A stretch of 64,000 nt of DNA from Trematomus loennbergii (taxonomy: Eukaryota; Chordata; Actinopteri; Perciformes; Nototheniidae), in contig JAAOOA010000006.1 in the NCBI GenBank assembly GCA_012861695.1, positions 25,863,811 through 25,927,810 of the forward strand, written 5' to 3'. Below are positions 12,746 through 25,770 of the stretch, one piece after another (position 1 is the stretch's first letter; each line of letters starts with the position of its first letter). The notes below the pieces were generated by a model. That model was not told where the DNA came from. It saw nothing but the letters and a program-made list of their open reading frames with translations, and did not search any database. The translations under genes and the position numbers were made by a program.

Positions 12746-12850
12746 TTCCACTATTTTAAGTGCAGCTGTGTGAAATGTGTCCAGACTGCTGTCGGCTGTA
12801 TCATCTCGCCTGTTGTGCAGTTGCATGTAAAACCAGTGTTTTTCCTGCAG

Positions 12851-12904
12851 GACTTTTTTGACTCAGCGCTGCTCTACAGGAATAGCATCAGATCACAAGA
12901 GGGA
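12851..12904 (+). other. Exon-like 54-base open segment, not assigned
   Basis: A 54-base open reading segment lies between a good acceptor (TTTTTCCTGCAG) and a good donor (GTAAGT). Frame 0 reads DFFDSALLYRNSIRSQEG. I recognise no family and can find no partner exon that joins convincingly. A segment opening at 14521 (reading QVKEEVKGVVAALRTV) is a possible but unproved companion. It could be a chance match or a non-coding RNA exon. Confidence 0.2.
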
Positions 12905-13604
12905 GTAAGTGGGTGAGAAGCAGAGATCATCACTGTTGTGCTGTTTAATATGCATCATGAAAATCTGTCAGAAGATAGTCAGATATTTACAGCTCATATC
13001 ATGAAGGAAAGGTTATTTCTGTATTTAACAGAAACCCCTCAACATTTATGAATGTCACATGTGAATTTTATTTATATTGAAATGGTGTTACTGTTTAGGA
13101 CTCTTTAAAGCTTGAAACCTCTTTGATTTAAACATCATTTTTTATGTTTTAAATGGGTAGTCTGAATTATTGAATATTCCATTTATATTTCTCTTGAAAA
13201 ATGAGCCTGTTGTTGCCACTTCAACGCGGCGGCTTTAGGATTTTGTATTTCTCAGTAGAGCTTAATATGAATAATTACAAAGATGGAGGGAATGAGGCAG
13301 GAAAAAGAAAGATACGTTTTGTCTTTGTCTGCCAAATAAATAATAATGATTAAGTGTGTTGTAAATTCATATTTCTATTTCCAACAGTGGTAATACATTA
13401 TACCAGTGGCAGCAGCAATGGACCTTGGACATTATGATCATGAATAATCACTCTAATAATAATTATTTCATGTATTTGAATGTGTGAACGACCTGGTTTT
13501 CAACATGATACCTCGTTTAGTTAATATTACACCATCATGAAATAAAAGCAATCCAGTTTCATTCCTGCAGCAAGTACCTTACATTTCCATTGTCTTGTTT
13601 GCGT

Positions 13605-13606
13605 GT

Positions 13607-13692
<86 letters not shown>

Positions 13693-13706
13693 GTGTGTGT
13701 GTGCAT
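13605..13706. repeat. (TG)n microsatellite
   Basis: About 48 TG units with one interruption near 13691. Confidence 0.97.
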
Positions 13707-13814
13707 GTTATGTGTGTACAGGCAAAATACAGTATGAGGAGTAAGTCCCAGTTGTTATTTTTTCATAAACAAACTGTAAGCCCGAAGCATGAACCATTGA
13801 AGCAAATGTGAGCT

Positions 13815-13892
13815 CACACACACACACGCACGCACACGTACGTACGCACGCACGCACGCACGCACGCACGCGCACGCACGCACGCACACACA

Positions 13893-13923
<31 letters not shown>

Positions 13924-13925
13924 CG
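13815..13925. repeat. (CA)n / (CGCA)n compound microsatellite
   Basis: Runs of CA pass into CGCA and CGTA units and back to CA. It is broadly complementary to the (TG)n about 110 bases upstream. Confidence 0.97.
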
Positions 13926-14045
13926 AGTCAGATAGGTCGTTTGTTAAACTCGAGGGAATGATTCGATTTCAGCAGAGTGGCTCTCTTCTCTCCATCTGTT
14001 CCTCCTTCTTGACCTTTCCCTTCTATTTTCCAATCAGCACTTGTC

Positions 14046-14128
14046 TTCTTCTTCCTCTTCCTCTTCCTTCTTCTTCTTCTTCTTCTTCTTCTTCTTCTTC
14101 TTCTTCTTCTTCTTCTTCTTCTTCTTCT
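14046..14128. repeat. (CTT)n microsatellite
   Basis: A trinucleotide run of about 27 units, slightly impure at its start. It makes poly-Ser and poly-Arg open frames that are artefacts. Confidence 0.97.
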
Positions 14129-17100
14129 CCTCCTTCTTTGCTCTGATTCCTCTGCTGTACGTTTCCTCAATAGATCTTTTGGTCAGGGTATAATCGCTTG
14201 TTACTCAGCTTGTCTGTTTTAAATGTGTTTGGATTCCCGTTCCTCAGTGGTTTGGAAATATTTATTAATAAGTGAACGTGTAGTTCATCAATAACAGCCG
14301 GTTGAGAATCATGATTGGGTTTTAAAGAGGGAGGCTGAAGAGGCAACTTCAATTTCAATGTATTTTAGTGCACAATCCAGCAGCAGTAATATCACATTGA
14401 AATTCACTGACAAATATTAAAGCATTGCATTAACAAAACCTACAAATACAAACGCATCAACACATAGATGTTGAAAAGTCAAAGCGCTCATCCTACAGTA
14501 ATAGAATGACATGAATTTTGCAGCAGGTAAAGGAGGAGGTCAAAGGCGTGGTCGCAGCCCTCAGGACTGTCAGTCTGATTAGGATGATCTTTTCAGACCA
14601 CATCTTCCTTCAAGGTTGTTTGGATGCCCTGGGGATGTTCAGGATCTCACGGTGCTCTCCTGCTCCGAGATGTCAGCGAGCTTCCCCAAGGACCTTATCA
14701 TGCGCTCTTGCTTGGGTCAGGGACATTTTGCCCCCTTTGTAAAAGACATTTTGAGAGATTTTTGAAATTAAGAAAAGAAGAGAATGAAACGAGGGATAAG
14801 CCCTTTAAGGGCAGCACAAATAAGTAAAGGGATTAGGAATGTAAAATGACTTTGGCTCCGATATATTACATAACTACAAGTTAGTGCAGAGAAATCTGAA
14901 TCTGTATAGCATGACATCAGCACTATTGTATTTGTTTATCCTGACAACATCCATTTGTAGCTTTGTTTTGAAAAGTGCTTTACCCAAAAAGTAACATTTG
15001 TTGTTATTATTGAATCTTGAATCTTTGCTGTTATCCATTACTGTACAGTGTGAGAGTGATATTGAGCTTTTCAATATTGTCTCATCTGATCTTTGCATCT
15101 ATTAAAATGAGTAGATGTTTAATAATTGTAATTCTGTTTAGTATGGGGGAAATGTAAACAATCCAAAATGAGGGCTGACATAATCTTCTAAACACTGTGT
15201 CCCTGTTCTAGTTCATCTCTGATGACTTTGTCTCTGACAGCTTGTGGAAATTTCAAACCCTGCCGTCCCAAAAGATCACCTTTATCCCATCATGCATCTC
15301 TTCCCTAAAGACAACAGAGTTGCAGAGCTTGGTAGTTCTTGCAGTAAAGTACAGATAATGCTTTGAATGAGGCTGTTCCTCTGGTTTCATGGAATCTATA
15401 TTATGTGCAAAGTGGAGCGTGTATCATTTGCTGACCTCAGGATATTAGACAATTATATAGTTCTGATTGCAACTAGTGCCACAAAACATACCCTGGTCGT
15501 CTGGCACAAAAGAGCCTTCCTCATTGAAGCATCATCCCATACAAATGTTTGCAATCACATACAAAACCACACATTTTTATTGTCGGATAAAGTCATTTTT
15601 AGAGAGCCATAATATTAAAAACTGTAATCGAATAAGCATTCAAATGCAAACATCTGTTGTTCAACTAGATGCGATGTTATGAGAACATTCAACCCAAATC
15701 CTTTAATAAAGTTAAAGTATCAATGTAAAACTAGATTAATTAGAAGTCAAAGTTCTTGAAAATCGTGTGAACTTTAAAATACATTTAACAAGCAGTCTGC
15801 AGTGCTTTGTTTACAGCAGAATGCACTTGGTTTAAAGACTGTCTGTGAGGCAGGTTGTAAGCTGAGTGGGGCTACTCAGAGGGCAGATAGTCAATAACTG
15901 TAAAAGGACACTTGGCCTATATAATCGGATTCCTTTCTAAAGGGTTTCCTCTCTGTCCACGCTTCACAGACTTCCTTCCTTTCTTCTTTCCGCTCTGAGA
16001 AACTGGAGACAGTGAGGAACGGCACAAACAAGGCCTGGATTCTGAGTGAAGCCCACATTAACACGCCATAATGAAATACAGGTCATTTAAAAGTCTGGTA
16101 GGGACCTGATTTGAGGCTGGGGCTTAATTATAGACTGTTTGTGCTGAATCAAGGGCGGGCGAGTTATCATTTGCCCTGCTGCACTGGTCCCCTGGTGATT
16201 CGGCACAAATTGAGAGAGCAGCGCAGAATTCCCAAGGAGCTTGCTTTAATTTATTCTAGGAGTGATTTCACTGAACCATGTTAACCCCACCACAGCCCCG
16301 TCAGGACATTCAGTTGCAATAGAAAGGTTTAAGGTTTCCAAACAAAAGGAGATGAGGATGTGCTGTAGTCTCAGCAGCTGGTTGCTCAGAAACCTGGTGA
16401 AGACCAAAGAATATTTCAAAAATGTAAACATGATACAGAAAAACAAGGACAATATGTTTTCTTGTTAGATAGAGGCAGGTTGAGGTAGGAAATAGTATAT
16501 CAAGGAAACATTACTGTTGAAGGTGATGGAGTCGTCAGGGTTACAAGCTTGTCTTCTATGTTGTACTACAGCACTGCTCAACTCAAGGAGGAAACACATA
16601 TGTGCTGCAAAAACACAGAACCTATATTTCATAAACATATATAGGTGTCTATACTAAGTGTCTAATTATATGTTCTCCCTTTTGTGGTATCTACTGTAGC
16701 TATGACCCATAAAAGTATAGTTTATGTCAATAGTTTATTTATTCAGTATGTCGTCATTAGAAATGGATCTTATTTGAATGTAAAGGTGTCAGCTCTACAT
16801 ACAGAAGCTTTATGTTTTAATGTCACGGCCCACAGGTTGTTCTTGTTCTATCTGCCTCCTCTCATTGGGTCATTTAAATAGAAAAAAGCCAGAAAACCCC
16901 CTGGAGCATATGAAGCTAAAGAGACATTTCCCCCAGGAGTTGGTGGGGATCAAAACACGAGCTAAAAGAAAACAATGATTGGACTCACATACCTCAGGTG
17001 AACACAAACGTCGCTTTGTGTGCTGGATGTTGATATGAGCAATGGTAACCACTTACCTATTGCATTTTAGTTTAAATAAGCTGCGCAGAGGGGTCAAGAG

Positions 17101-18204
17101 AATTTGAGGGAAACCCTTAAAAAGGTGAGATGAAATGTACACTTTGTTTTTACAAATAGTTTATGCTGCCTCCAAGCGCCCCTAAAACAAATATTGCAGG
17201 TTTAAGATGCTAAAAAAAGACTGGGGGAAAATGTAAATGTAAACATCTACTGTTGCATTTCCACCAGGCAAACCTCAGCTGAGCTTCAGAACAGCTACCA
17301 ACAGGACCTTGAGGGAAATGGTTTCCTTCTCAGCTGCTTTTTCCTCAAGGTCAAGAAGAAACCTCCACATAAAAAATATGCAGTCTCCCTCCTCTCTGCC
17401 TGTTTAACCTTGATGACATCAATAAGACATCATCAGTGTTGTTTTAACGAGACATGACATAAACCCTCCACAGCCACAGAAGACATTCAACTCAAGTAGT
17501 TCTCCCTGTGACTATAGTGACCTTTATGTGTGTAATTGGAAGAAGCCCCCTTTAATAATCCTTATTGATTGTGTCAAGCAAACAATCTCCAGTCCTGGTC
17601 CAGTTAGTGAGGATGGTTTCAGACTGGATTGATTTCCCAGCATGCTCCTGCAGCCTTGTGGCATCCCAGCATGCTCTCTGGTTTCCCTCTGCCTCCTTCT
17701 TGCTTGTGGATTAACATCTAATCTCTGATATTCATCAGCCTGGGAGGTCAGAGGTCCTCTTATTACAGCGTCGCTCTCATCCTGGCAAAGATGAGCTGGA
17801 TTGTACTGGCATGTTGAGGAAGACACCACGATAAAGAGCACTTTGATCATGTTCCTGAGCTCAAAGCTACTTTAGTTCGTCTGTTCTCGAACTCATCGTC
17901 ACTGAAATGCACTTCAGTATGTCAGGTGGTGAACCACTGTGCTAAACTAGTTTATTGCAGCCAACACACTTACATTAAACATTTGAGGTACTTGTACTTT
18001 ACTTGGGTATTTTAATGTTCTGCTACTTTGTACTTCTACTCCACTACAATTCAGATGTAAATGGTGTACTTTTATTTCACTAGATGTATTTAATACCTTT
18101 AGTTACTCTGCAGATTTTGATTAATGATGTGAAATATAATCAACACTTAAATCAGACTTTAGTTACACCTGGAGTAAATTCACAAGCTTTTGAAACAGAT
18201 ATGG

Positions 18205-18290
18205 TATTTCATAAAGTCCTATGCAGGTCTCCCTTGAAAAAGAGATCTATGATCTCAAGGGACAATCTGGATAAATAAAGGTTTGAAATG
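18205..18290 (-). repeat. Short retroposon tail, copy 1
   Basis: In reverse orientation this matches the pieces at 48705-48790 and 59235-59310. All three share TTTATT(T)A, CCAGGT or CCAG, GAGATCA and TTCAAGGGAGACCTG words. This is the look of a LINE or SINE 3' tail common in fish. Confidence 0.6.
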
Positions 18291-18329
18291 AAATGACAAG
18301 CTACCCTGCAGTATACAAAGTCATTTAGC

Positions 18330-18490
18330 GCTTTGAGCACCAGGAAAAGCACTTTATAAATAACATGTTTTATTATTATTATTTCATTTTTGTAAAGCAC
18401 TTTGAATTGCCTTGTGTTTTCAATATATATATACTTTTCAAGTATATAAATAAACTTGCCTTGCCTTATTATTATTATTATTATTATTGT
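18330..18490 (+). repeat. LINE 3'-tail-like sequence ending in (TTA)n
   Basis: The words AAAGCACTTTGAATTGCCTT and AATAAACTTGCCTTGCCTT end in a TTATTATT run. This pattern is typical of 3' tails of fish LINEs such as Rex/RTE types. No coding part is present. Confidence 0.55.
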
Positions 18491-18619
18491 AAAAAATAGC
18501 TGCAACTTTACCAGCTTTGATAACACTTCAATGCATCAATAATTATAATCAAAACATACAATAAATATTATTCTAAAATAGGCCAATCTGCATAATGACT
18601 ACTTTTTCTTTTGGTACTT

Positions 18620-18715
18620 TAATCAATCAATCAATGTTTATTTATATAGCCCAATATCACAAATGTTACATTTGTCTCACTGGACTTCACAGTTTGTACA
18701 GAATATCAGTATGAC
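18620..18715. repeat. SINE-like fragment
   Basis: The sequence TTTATATAGCCCAATATCAC followed by AAATGTTACATTTG is a common percomorph short interspersed repeat end, preceded by a short (AATC)n. Confidence 0.5.
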
Positions 18716-19405
18716 AATACTTCAAGTATTTTTTTATACTTAACAGTAACATTTCTGAAAGCAGGACTTTTACTTGTAACAGAGTATTCCTACACTCTAC
18801 TTTTAATGAAGTACAAGAGTACTTCTTCCACCTCTGATGTTATAACACTCATTAATATTTAATAACACTCACATGAGCCACTTTTCTACAGAATGACTAC
18901 TTTTACTTTCGGTCCTTTAAGTAAATTGGCAGATAATAATTCTGCCCTCTTACTTAAGTAGGATTTTGAATGCAAGACAAAATAATCTTTATTCTTTTAG
19001 GCTCATGAGAGACTGAGGCAAATACGCATAACAAATGCACTTTAAGTTTAAAGAAAAAAAAGCCCTACCGTACTCCAAATCATCTTCACCTCAAGAGCAA
19101 TGTCTTGAGGACCAATTAGTAACCATGGAAACATAACCACAATTAGTCAAACAAGACAGAACAGCCACACGAACACACATTTACACACACAGTAAATGTT
19201 TGTGAAATCCACTCCCTATGCACAATATAAACAGGAAATCAAATCCTCAGAAGAAGAATCCCACTGAATATGTATTTAATAATAGTTACATTTATCAGAG
19301 CAACATGCCTCTGTCACACCGGCTGATATACCGATTATCAGATCTGCTTCAAAAGAAAAACATGCAAGCAGCAATGCGAATCATAAATGGCATAAAAGAT
19401 AGCCT

Positions 19406-19535
<130 letters not shown>

Positions 19536-19989
19536 CACAGAGGCTCTGTGTTTTATCTCCTGTTGTTCCTTTTTATTAATCCTCTCTGTGTTTAGACATC
19601 TGCCGGCACAACTTCGGTCAATCAGGCTTTAGCTGCATTTAAACAAAGGCTTTACAGCAAAGTCCAGTCTGTACTGAAGAGTCATGATCAAGCATGGACA
19701 TGGAGCCTTGCACTGTAAAATAGGCACACAAAAAACAAAAACATTGTTGAGCTTTGCTTTAAGGAATCAGATTTTTTCAGATTTTATTAACTGAATTGAA
19801 TAAATTGACACTTGTTTATCTCACAATACTTTATCAATTATTATAGTTACAAATTGTATAAATGGTATTGGTCAATACAGATACCACAGTGCAAAAATCT
19901 AAATACCATAGATAAATGGTAAAACTTTAGAAATAATAACAATCAATTGTGAAGTATTTAGACACTGTATCTTACTTGAGTTAACTTAA

Positions 19990-20499
19990 AGGGGACCTAT
20001 CATGCAAAATGCACTTTTGTACGTCTTTTATACATGAATATGTGTCAGGGAACTCACCAAGTGTCAGAAAACACAACCCTCTCTCTTTTCCTCAATACCC
20101 AAATCTCTAAAAACGGGGCTGCAACGGAGCTGATACATATTTTAAATTGTTCTGACGTCAGAAAAGGGGTGCTCCGCCTATATGGGCAACTCTCCACCTA
20201 TCAGGGGAATGGGGGGTTGGGCCACGGCCACGGCCATTGCCGCTCGAAAGCGCTGGAGACGCTGTAGTACATATGCCAGGCCTGTAAGTGGCGCTATAGT
20301 CTGCCACAAAAGCAGCGAAGAAGACTTCTCACAGAATCAGCCCTTGCAAAAACAGGGCTGGAAAATAGCAAATAGAGCGAAATGAGGCATGGCTAAAATG
20401 CATGATCTGTTTGGTATTTTGAAAAAAAAACTTCACAGACATGTTTTAATAGGTATGGCCCTACAATATATTATTCAAATATAGCATGATAGGTCCACT
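19990..20499. mobile_element. TTAA-flanked MITE family B, short copy
   Basis: Bounded by TTAA at 19986-19989 and 20500-20503. It begins AGGGGACCTATCATGCAAAA and ends TAGCATGATAGGTCCACT, giving inverted ends of about 16 bases. It shares its interior with the copies at 32281-33254 and 62855-63338. It sits inside an 'AAGTACT' repeat. TTAA duplication points to the piggyBac superfamily. Confidence 0.88.
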
Positions 20500-20959
20500 T
20501 TAACCATACCCCAGCTGGAAATATTTCCTTACATGTAAAAGTCCTGCATATATTTGCATCAGAATATACTTTAGGTACCAAAAGAGTATCCATTTGGCAG
20601 AATGGTCCACTTCAGAATAATATATTATATTATTAGATCATAATTAGTGAGGCAATAATGTGTCAACGTTGCAATTGCTAAAGGTTGAGCTAATATGAAT
20701 GAATTTATTAATATTTTATATATATTAGCCAATTAATTTCCCCCTTGCGAGTAACACATTCCTATTACTATAAGGCATAAAAAATGAGTACAATATTTCC
20801 ATTGGCAATGTAGTCAATTATAAGTTTAAAGTAGCAGAATATGGAAAAACTAAGCTAAGGTAAAAATACATCAAAAGTTTGTTTCTACCACAATGAACAT
20901 TTGCTGTTTTCCGTCCCTTTCCGATGTAAAACATTGGTGTCTGATCAATAACATAAATT

Positions 20960-21480
20960 GTACTGATGAATTCAAACTAAGACTTAATCTGAATACTTCT
21001 GCTACCTTTATTGATGTTATTGTGCTACTTTAAAGGTGGGGTAGGTAATTTTGGAGAAACCAGCTCGAGTACACAGCCGGAAAAAATCTGCCACTTCCTT
21101 ACAGAGCCCCTCCTCCAACACACACGAACGCGCACATGACTAATGAGGGCACGAGATAAGTTTGTGCACAGATGGAAGGCTGACAGGCAGGTAGGCCATC
21201 CAGTTATTTTAGCCGGGCCGGCTAAAATGATTGGTCGTGCTTTTTACAGTATTACGGCTTCCACAGATGACATTTTTTTATGGAATTTTTGTCAAAGCAC
21301 TTAAGATATTCATTGCTATCGGGATGTTAAGAGCATTCCATGGAATATAACAAAAAGTGTACCTCGAGCCGGTTTCTCAAACTTACCTACCCCACCTTTA
21401 ACTCAAAGTAAGTAAAATATTTGAGTACTTCTGCTAATTTTTACTTAAGTAAAAGAACAGAGAACTTTTACGATCATTTC
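20960..21480. repeat. Interspersed 'AAGTACT' repeat split by a TTAA MITE
   Basis: Flanks of the MITE at 21034-21397 carry the typical words (GAATACTTCTGCTACCTTTA on the left, GAGTACTTCTGCTAATTTTT on the right). Confidence 0.6.
21034..21397 (+). mobile_element. TTAA-flanked MITE family A, copy 1
   Basis: Bounded by TTAA on both sides (21030-21033, 21398-21401). Ends are AGGTGGGGTAGGTAA and its complement TTACCTACCCCACCT, followed inward by GGTTTCTC/GAGAAACC. An internal palindrome AGCCGGGCCGGCT is shared by the complete copies. No coding potential of its own. Confidence 0.9.
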
Positions 21481-21535
21481 CTGCATACCTTTTTCTATGG
21501 AGTATTATTACAAGGGGGTAACTGATACCTGCATT

Positions 21536-22355
21536 TAGGCTGCAGCCACACAGAGACGATACGCTACAGTTCTCTATCATATAGACGGTTCGGCCACACG
21601 AGGCTGACAGGGAAACGCAGAAACGATAACGATAACGATAACGATAACGGGTCCCAAGGTGGGTAGATCTGCGGACGCAACGCTCTGGGGGGCCAAACGG
21701 CTCCGTGATTACGCCCTATACGATCATTTCCTGATAGCGAAAATACTGACGGGATGTCAGGAGAGGGGAGGAAAAGAGAGACTCCATATATTATTCTTAT
21801 ATTATTATATAGAGTCGTTATTCGTTTTAAAGCTCAATAAATAACAAAGAAGACCTTTGACCGGCACTTTTATAATTTTGTCCAGAAGATTTAAACTTTA
21901 ACGGACATGTTGACCAGCGGAAACTCTGCCGCACGGTTCCCTCGTCCCTTGAAAGAGGCGTAGAGGTGGGTGTTTTTCATCTGCTGGTGGACTACCGGGG
22001 AGATTTACAGCAGGAGCACACGCTTGCCTCGGGGAGGGAGAAAAAGAGCCAGAGCCCTGGCCCCTGCCTGGCTGCCTCTCCCCACCTCTGCTGCTAAATC
22101 CACCTTGGAGAATAAACAGAAAGGCAACCATGGCAACCATGCATGCTCGTGAAGTCTTCTTCGCTGCTTTTGGTGTATTTTGTGACGGAAGTACAGCGCC
22201 ACTTACAGGCCCGGCATATGTACTACAGCGTCTCCAGCGGGTCGAGCGGTCTCGTGTGGACGGACACGTTTCTGGTGCCGATTGCGTGTGGACGGAAGAC
22301 TTTTGATATCGAATTCAGTTTGTTTTCGTTACCGTCTCCGTGTGGCTAGGGTCTT
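21536..22355. mobile_element. Chimeric MITE: inverted ends around an internal piece of family B
   Basis: The left end (CTGCAGCCACACAGAGACGAT, near 21540) and the right end (ACCGTCTCCGTGTGGCTAG, near 22331) are imperfect inverted repeats. Between them, about 21765-22245 matches the interior of the long family B copy at 32281-33254, for example AAAGCTCAATAAATAACAAA and ACTACAGCGTCTCCAGCG, but lacks that family's ends. An (ACGATA)n run is at 21622-21648. Confidence 0.65.
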
Positions 22356-22454
22356 AGTCTAAGTAAAATATCTCAGTAGGCCTATTTCTTCAACCGCACC
22401 CTGAATGGCTTGTACTTATACAAACTGGGACTGCAATCTTTACACAGTGTAATA

Positions 22455-23372
22455 TCCAGTAGTGTAAAGTAACTAAGTAGATTTACTCAAGCACTAAGTG
22501 CAATTTTGAGGTACTTGAACTTTACTTGAGTATTTCCATTGTATGCTTCTTTGTACTTCTACTATACAGTTCAGAGGTAAATATTGTGATTTTACTCCAC
22601 TACATTTATGTAGTACCTTAAAGGTGGGGTATGCAATTGTGGAGAAACCAGCTCGAGTGCGCTAGAATTTGAAAGTACACAACCGGAAAAAATCTGCCTC
22701 TTCCTTCAGACTTCCTTACAGAGCCCCTCCTCCACACACACAAACACGCACATGACCAATGAGGGCACGAGATAAGTTTGTGCACAGATGGAAGGCTGAC
22801 AGGCAGGTAGGCCATCCAGTTACTTTAGCCGGGCCGGCTAAAATAATTGGTCGTGCTTTTTACAGCGCTACGGCTTCCACAGATGAATTTTTTTAATGTA
22901 TTTATTGTCAAAGCATTTAATGTATTCATTGCTATCGGGATGTTAAGAGCATTCCATGGAATATAAGAAAAAGTGTTTCTGAAATAAATTACATACCTTC
23001 AAGTTACTTTGTAGATAGTGATTAATGATAAACAATAGGATCAGCAACCCGAACCCTAACCCTTAGAAATACTTTAGATACACCTGGATTAAATTCACAA
23101 TAAACTGAAATGAGTTCCAACTTTACCAGCAGGATAAACACATCAACACATTAATGTTTATAACCAAAACATATTATATATATTATTCTGAAATGGACCA
23201 ATCTGCATAATGAGTACTTTTACTTTTGAAACTTTAAGAATATTTTGATGCTAATACTTTTGTACTTTCACTTGAGTAATGTCTTGAATAAAGGACTTGT
23301 ACAGAGTATTCCTGCACTCTGAAATGTCTACTTAGACCTAAGTAGAACATTTGAGTATATCTCCCATCTCTG
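22455..23372. repeat. Interspersed 'AAGTACT' repeat split by a TTAA MITE
   Basis: The start CAGTAGTGTAAAGTAACTAA and the end GAGTATATCTCCCATCTCTG frame an old copy whose middle is interrupted by family A copy 2. A double telomere-like word AACCCTAACCC occurs by chance at 23052. Confidence 0.7.
22622..23000 (+). mobile_element. TTAA-flanked MITE family A, copy 2, right end damaged
   Basis: The left end is intact after TTAA at 22618-22621. The right end is reduced to ACATACCTTC, having lost most of the inverted repeat. The right coordinate is approximate. Confidence 0.8.
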
Positions 23373-23409
23373 GTAATAGCCTATCTAACTAGCTTCCCCA
23401 TACTCTGAG

Positions 23410-23934
23410 TTGAATCGCCTTAACATTGTTTTTTACAGTGTAGAAGAAGAGAGAGCTGGAGATAGCAGGGAGGTGGAGGGAGGGGAGGCGGGTGAAAGTG
23501 GGGGAGGAGGAAGCGGAGGAGGAGGAGGAGGAGGAGGAGGATGGTCCTGCTGGTTTAGGGAGGCCACCGCCGTTAGATAATCGCATTTACTCTCTCCTCG
23601 CGAGCGGCGGTGACCAATGGAAGCGGAGCGATGATCTGTGGACAGGCAAATCATTTTAATGTAATTTAATCCAACTCCGGAGCTGAGGCGACGTGTGCAC
23701 ACCGGGGAGGCTACACAGACACACGGCAAGCCTGCAAACTTCAGAGCGGATCTATAAACTGTAATAATACTTATTCTGCTGAGCGGAGGTCTGGTTTGAT
23801 CTACAGTTTGAGCAAATATACAACAAGTATGTCTTAATTAATGAGGAGCCTCTTTGGTACAGTGTATAGCAACAGATGAAAACATGCATGGGACAAATAA
23901 CAGAGACTGAGGCAGAACACCTGCGCACTGTAAG
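23410..23934 (+). promoter_or_regulatory. Likely kcng4 promoter and non-coding first exon
   Basis: A locally GC-richer stretch with a (GGA)n run near 23460-23545 ends at a strong donor (ACTGTAAG|GTGAGTGA, last exon base 23934). The next good acceptor on this strand is TTCTTTTTTACAG at 25867, just before the kcng4 start codon. This would make a 5' UTR exon and a 1.9 kb intron. The transcription start is not defined. Confidence 0.4.
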
Positions 23935-25609
23935 GTGAGTGAATACTACCGTTTTATTTTGAATGCTATATTAGAAGCCAGAACATAATACTATTTTGTT
24001 GTGTAACTTTAGCACGCGATTAGTTAAATAACAGGTGTTCCCCAAAATGACCTGCAGCTAATTTGTGTTTCTAATTAATTCAAACATCAGAGTAAAGACT
24101 TTACTCTGCTTTCCAGTGGTACATGTTTTTCCATTGGATTTCATCCTGACCAAAAGTGGTGTTTATCATGATTCTTGAAGATTTTTCGCTTTGGCTTTTT
24201 ACAATTGTGTATTAATGTTGAAGATAGGGTTGTTGATGTTGGTTGGACAAAACAAACACTTTAAAGTTGTCACATTGGCTTTGTCTAACACTATTTCTCA
24301 CTAAATGCAAACCTAACAATCAATCGATAAATGAGGAAAATAATTATTCCATAAAAAAATATAATAAGTTATTATTCCAAAATGCACAAATGTATTTGGC
24401 AATGGAATTGGAGTTAAAGTTAAATACTCAACTTCAAAATTATACTCATGTACTTAGTGCACTTGGTTTGTCTCAACAACTTGACAGTCAGCGTTGTATC
24501 ATAAAGCTTTCAGGGGTAACCTAACCAGGCATTACAGTTGATGATGTAGACTAAATATAGCTCCGTCATGTGCAAAATGTTTGATAGTGCACTTGTAATA
24601 GCATTTCACTTAGGATTCTTTCTTATCAACACAAGTTGCAGCATACAAGCTTCAAAAACATTTCAGCAAAAAAATCCAGCCATGTAGATTGCATATTTAT
24701 TAGTCAAGGTTTCATACAACCATTCCTGAGATGACTGCCTCAATGCCAAAGGTTACAATTGGCATTTATTTTGTGGCTCTAAAAGCATTGGAAAATAACA
24801 TTTGAAACAGCAACATCTCTCTCTGGGCTTTCAATTCCTGACGTCCATGCAGGAGAGCTGGAAACTACAGAAATACTGTTATTGTGTATTATGTGCATTC
24901 CGTTTTGCTGTCAGTATCTTTAAATTAGATTGAAAATATAGAAACACTGGAACCCACAATCACACCCATCCCTTTCTAGAATCAGAATAATTGTATTTAA
25001 CTCAATCCACAGAAAATGCTTTAAACAGTAATCAATGGAATATCTCTTTGGTAGAAATGAGTTCCAATGAAAACTGTTAACAGTAAGGTCAAACCAAAAC
25101 CAAAGCCACCTGCATAGCTAAATACCACTAGGGTTAGTTAGACATAATGTTTTTGCATCCAAGCAGATATGTATAACCATTAAAAATACTGTTAAAACTG
25201 TAGTCAAATGAGCTACATTTTTGTACACTGTAGGCCTTGTCGACATAAGAAATGGTGGCCTCTCTGGCTTGTTTACACCACTTTTCACACCGAGCTTGAG
25301 AGATTTTTTTAAGGTCACTCAGCAGCCATGTGAGGGTTGTCATGAATCAAGGCATGCATTGGTGTGAAGACGACAGGAAAGGGTGTCAGGGCTAAAAGTG
25401 GAGTGCTGTGATGTTTTTTTTACCAGCATTTCTTTTCGCTTTTTCCTAACCCACATTACTGAAATATTAGAAGAGCACATTTTGTTCTTATTTAATGAGC
25501 TAATTAATACATTATTCAATCAACAGAATTCCCCTGCCTGTGTAAAACTGATAAGATCAATCCGTTGTCCTGGTTTAGCGAGAGGAAACTTATGGGTCAA
25601 ATCAAATGT

Positions 25610-25770
25610 CGTTTACATGGTGGTCTGGGGGATCAACAGCTATATAAAGTTAATGTCATCTGCATATTGATGAAAGTCAATGAATGATGGCCCAGATTGG
25701 AAACATACTGAAAAGCAGGAGACCAAGGACATAATCTTGCGGTACTCCATAAATAAAATGTTAGTTTGAG
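25610..25770 (-). mobile_element. LINE reverse-transcriptase remnant
   Basis: In reverse complement the words near ATGTCATCTGCATA and TCTTGCGGTACTCC match the 'GVPQGS...INDL' nucleotide pattern of L2-like LINEs seen better at 11050-12000. Short and heavily decayed. Confidence 0.4.

Larger units (their letters stand above)
17995..18836. repeat. Interspersed 'AAGTACTTTTAC' repeat with younger insertions
   Basis: This begins with words such as ACTTGTACTTTACTTGGGTA and ends GTACTTCTTCCACCTCTG, the two ends of a repeat that recurs many times in this window. Inside are LINE-tail pieces (18205-18290, 18330-18490) and a SINE-like piece (18620-18715). I do not assign a family name. Confidence 0.75.

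Noticed and set aside
13928..14170. Poly-Arg and poly-Ser open frames
   Set aside because: They come from the (CTT)n microsatellite.
23052..23062. Telomere-like AACCCTAACCC
   Set aside because: Less than two units inside an interspersed repeat; chance match.
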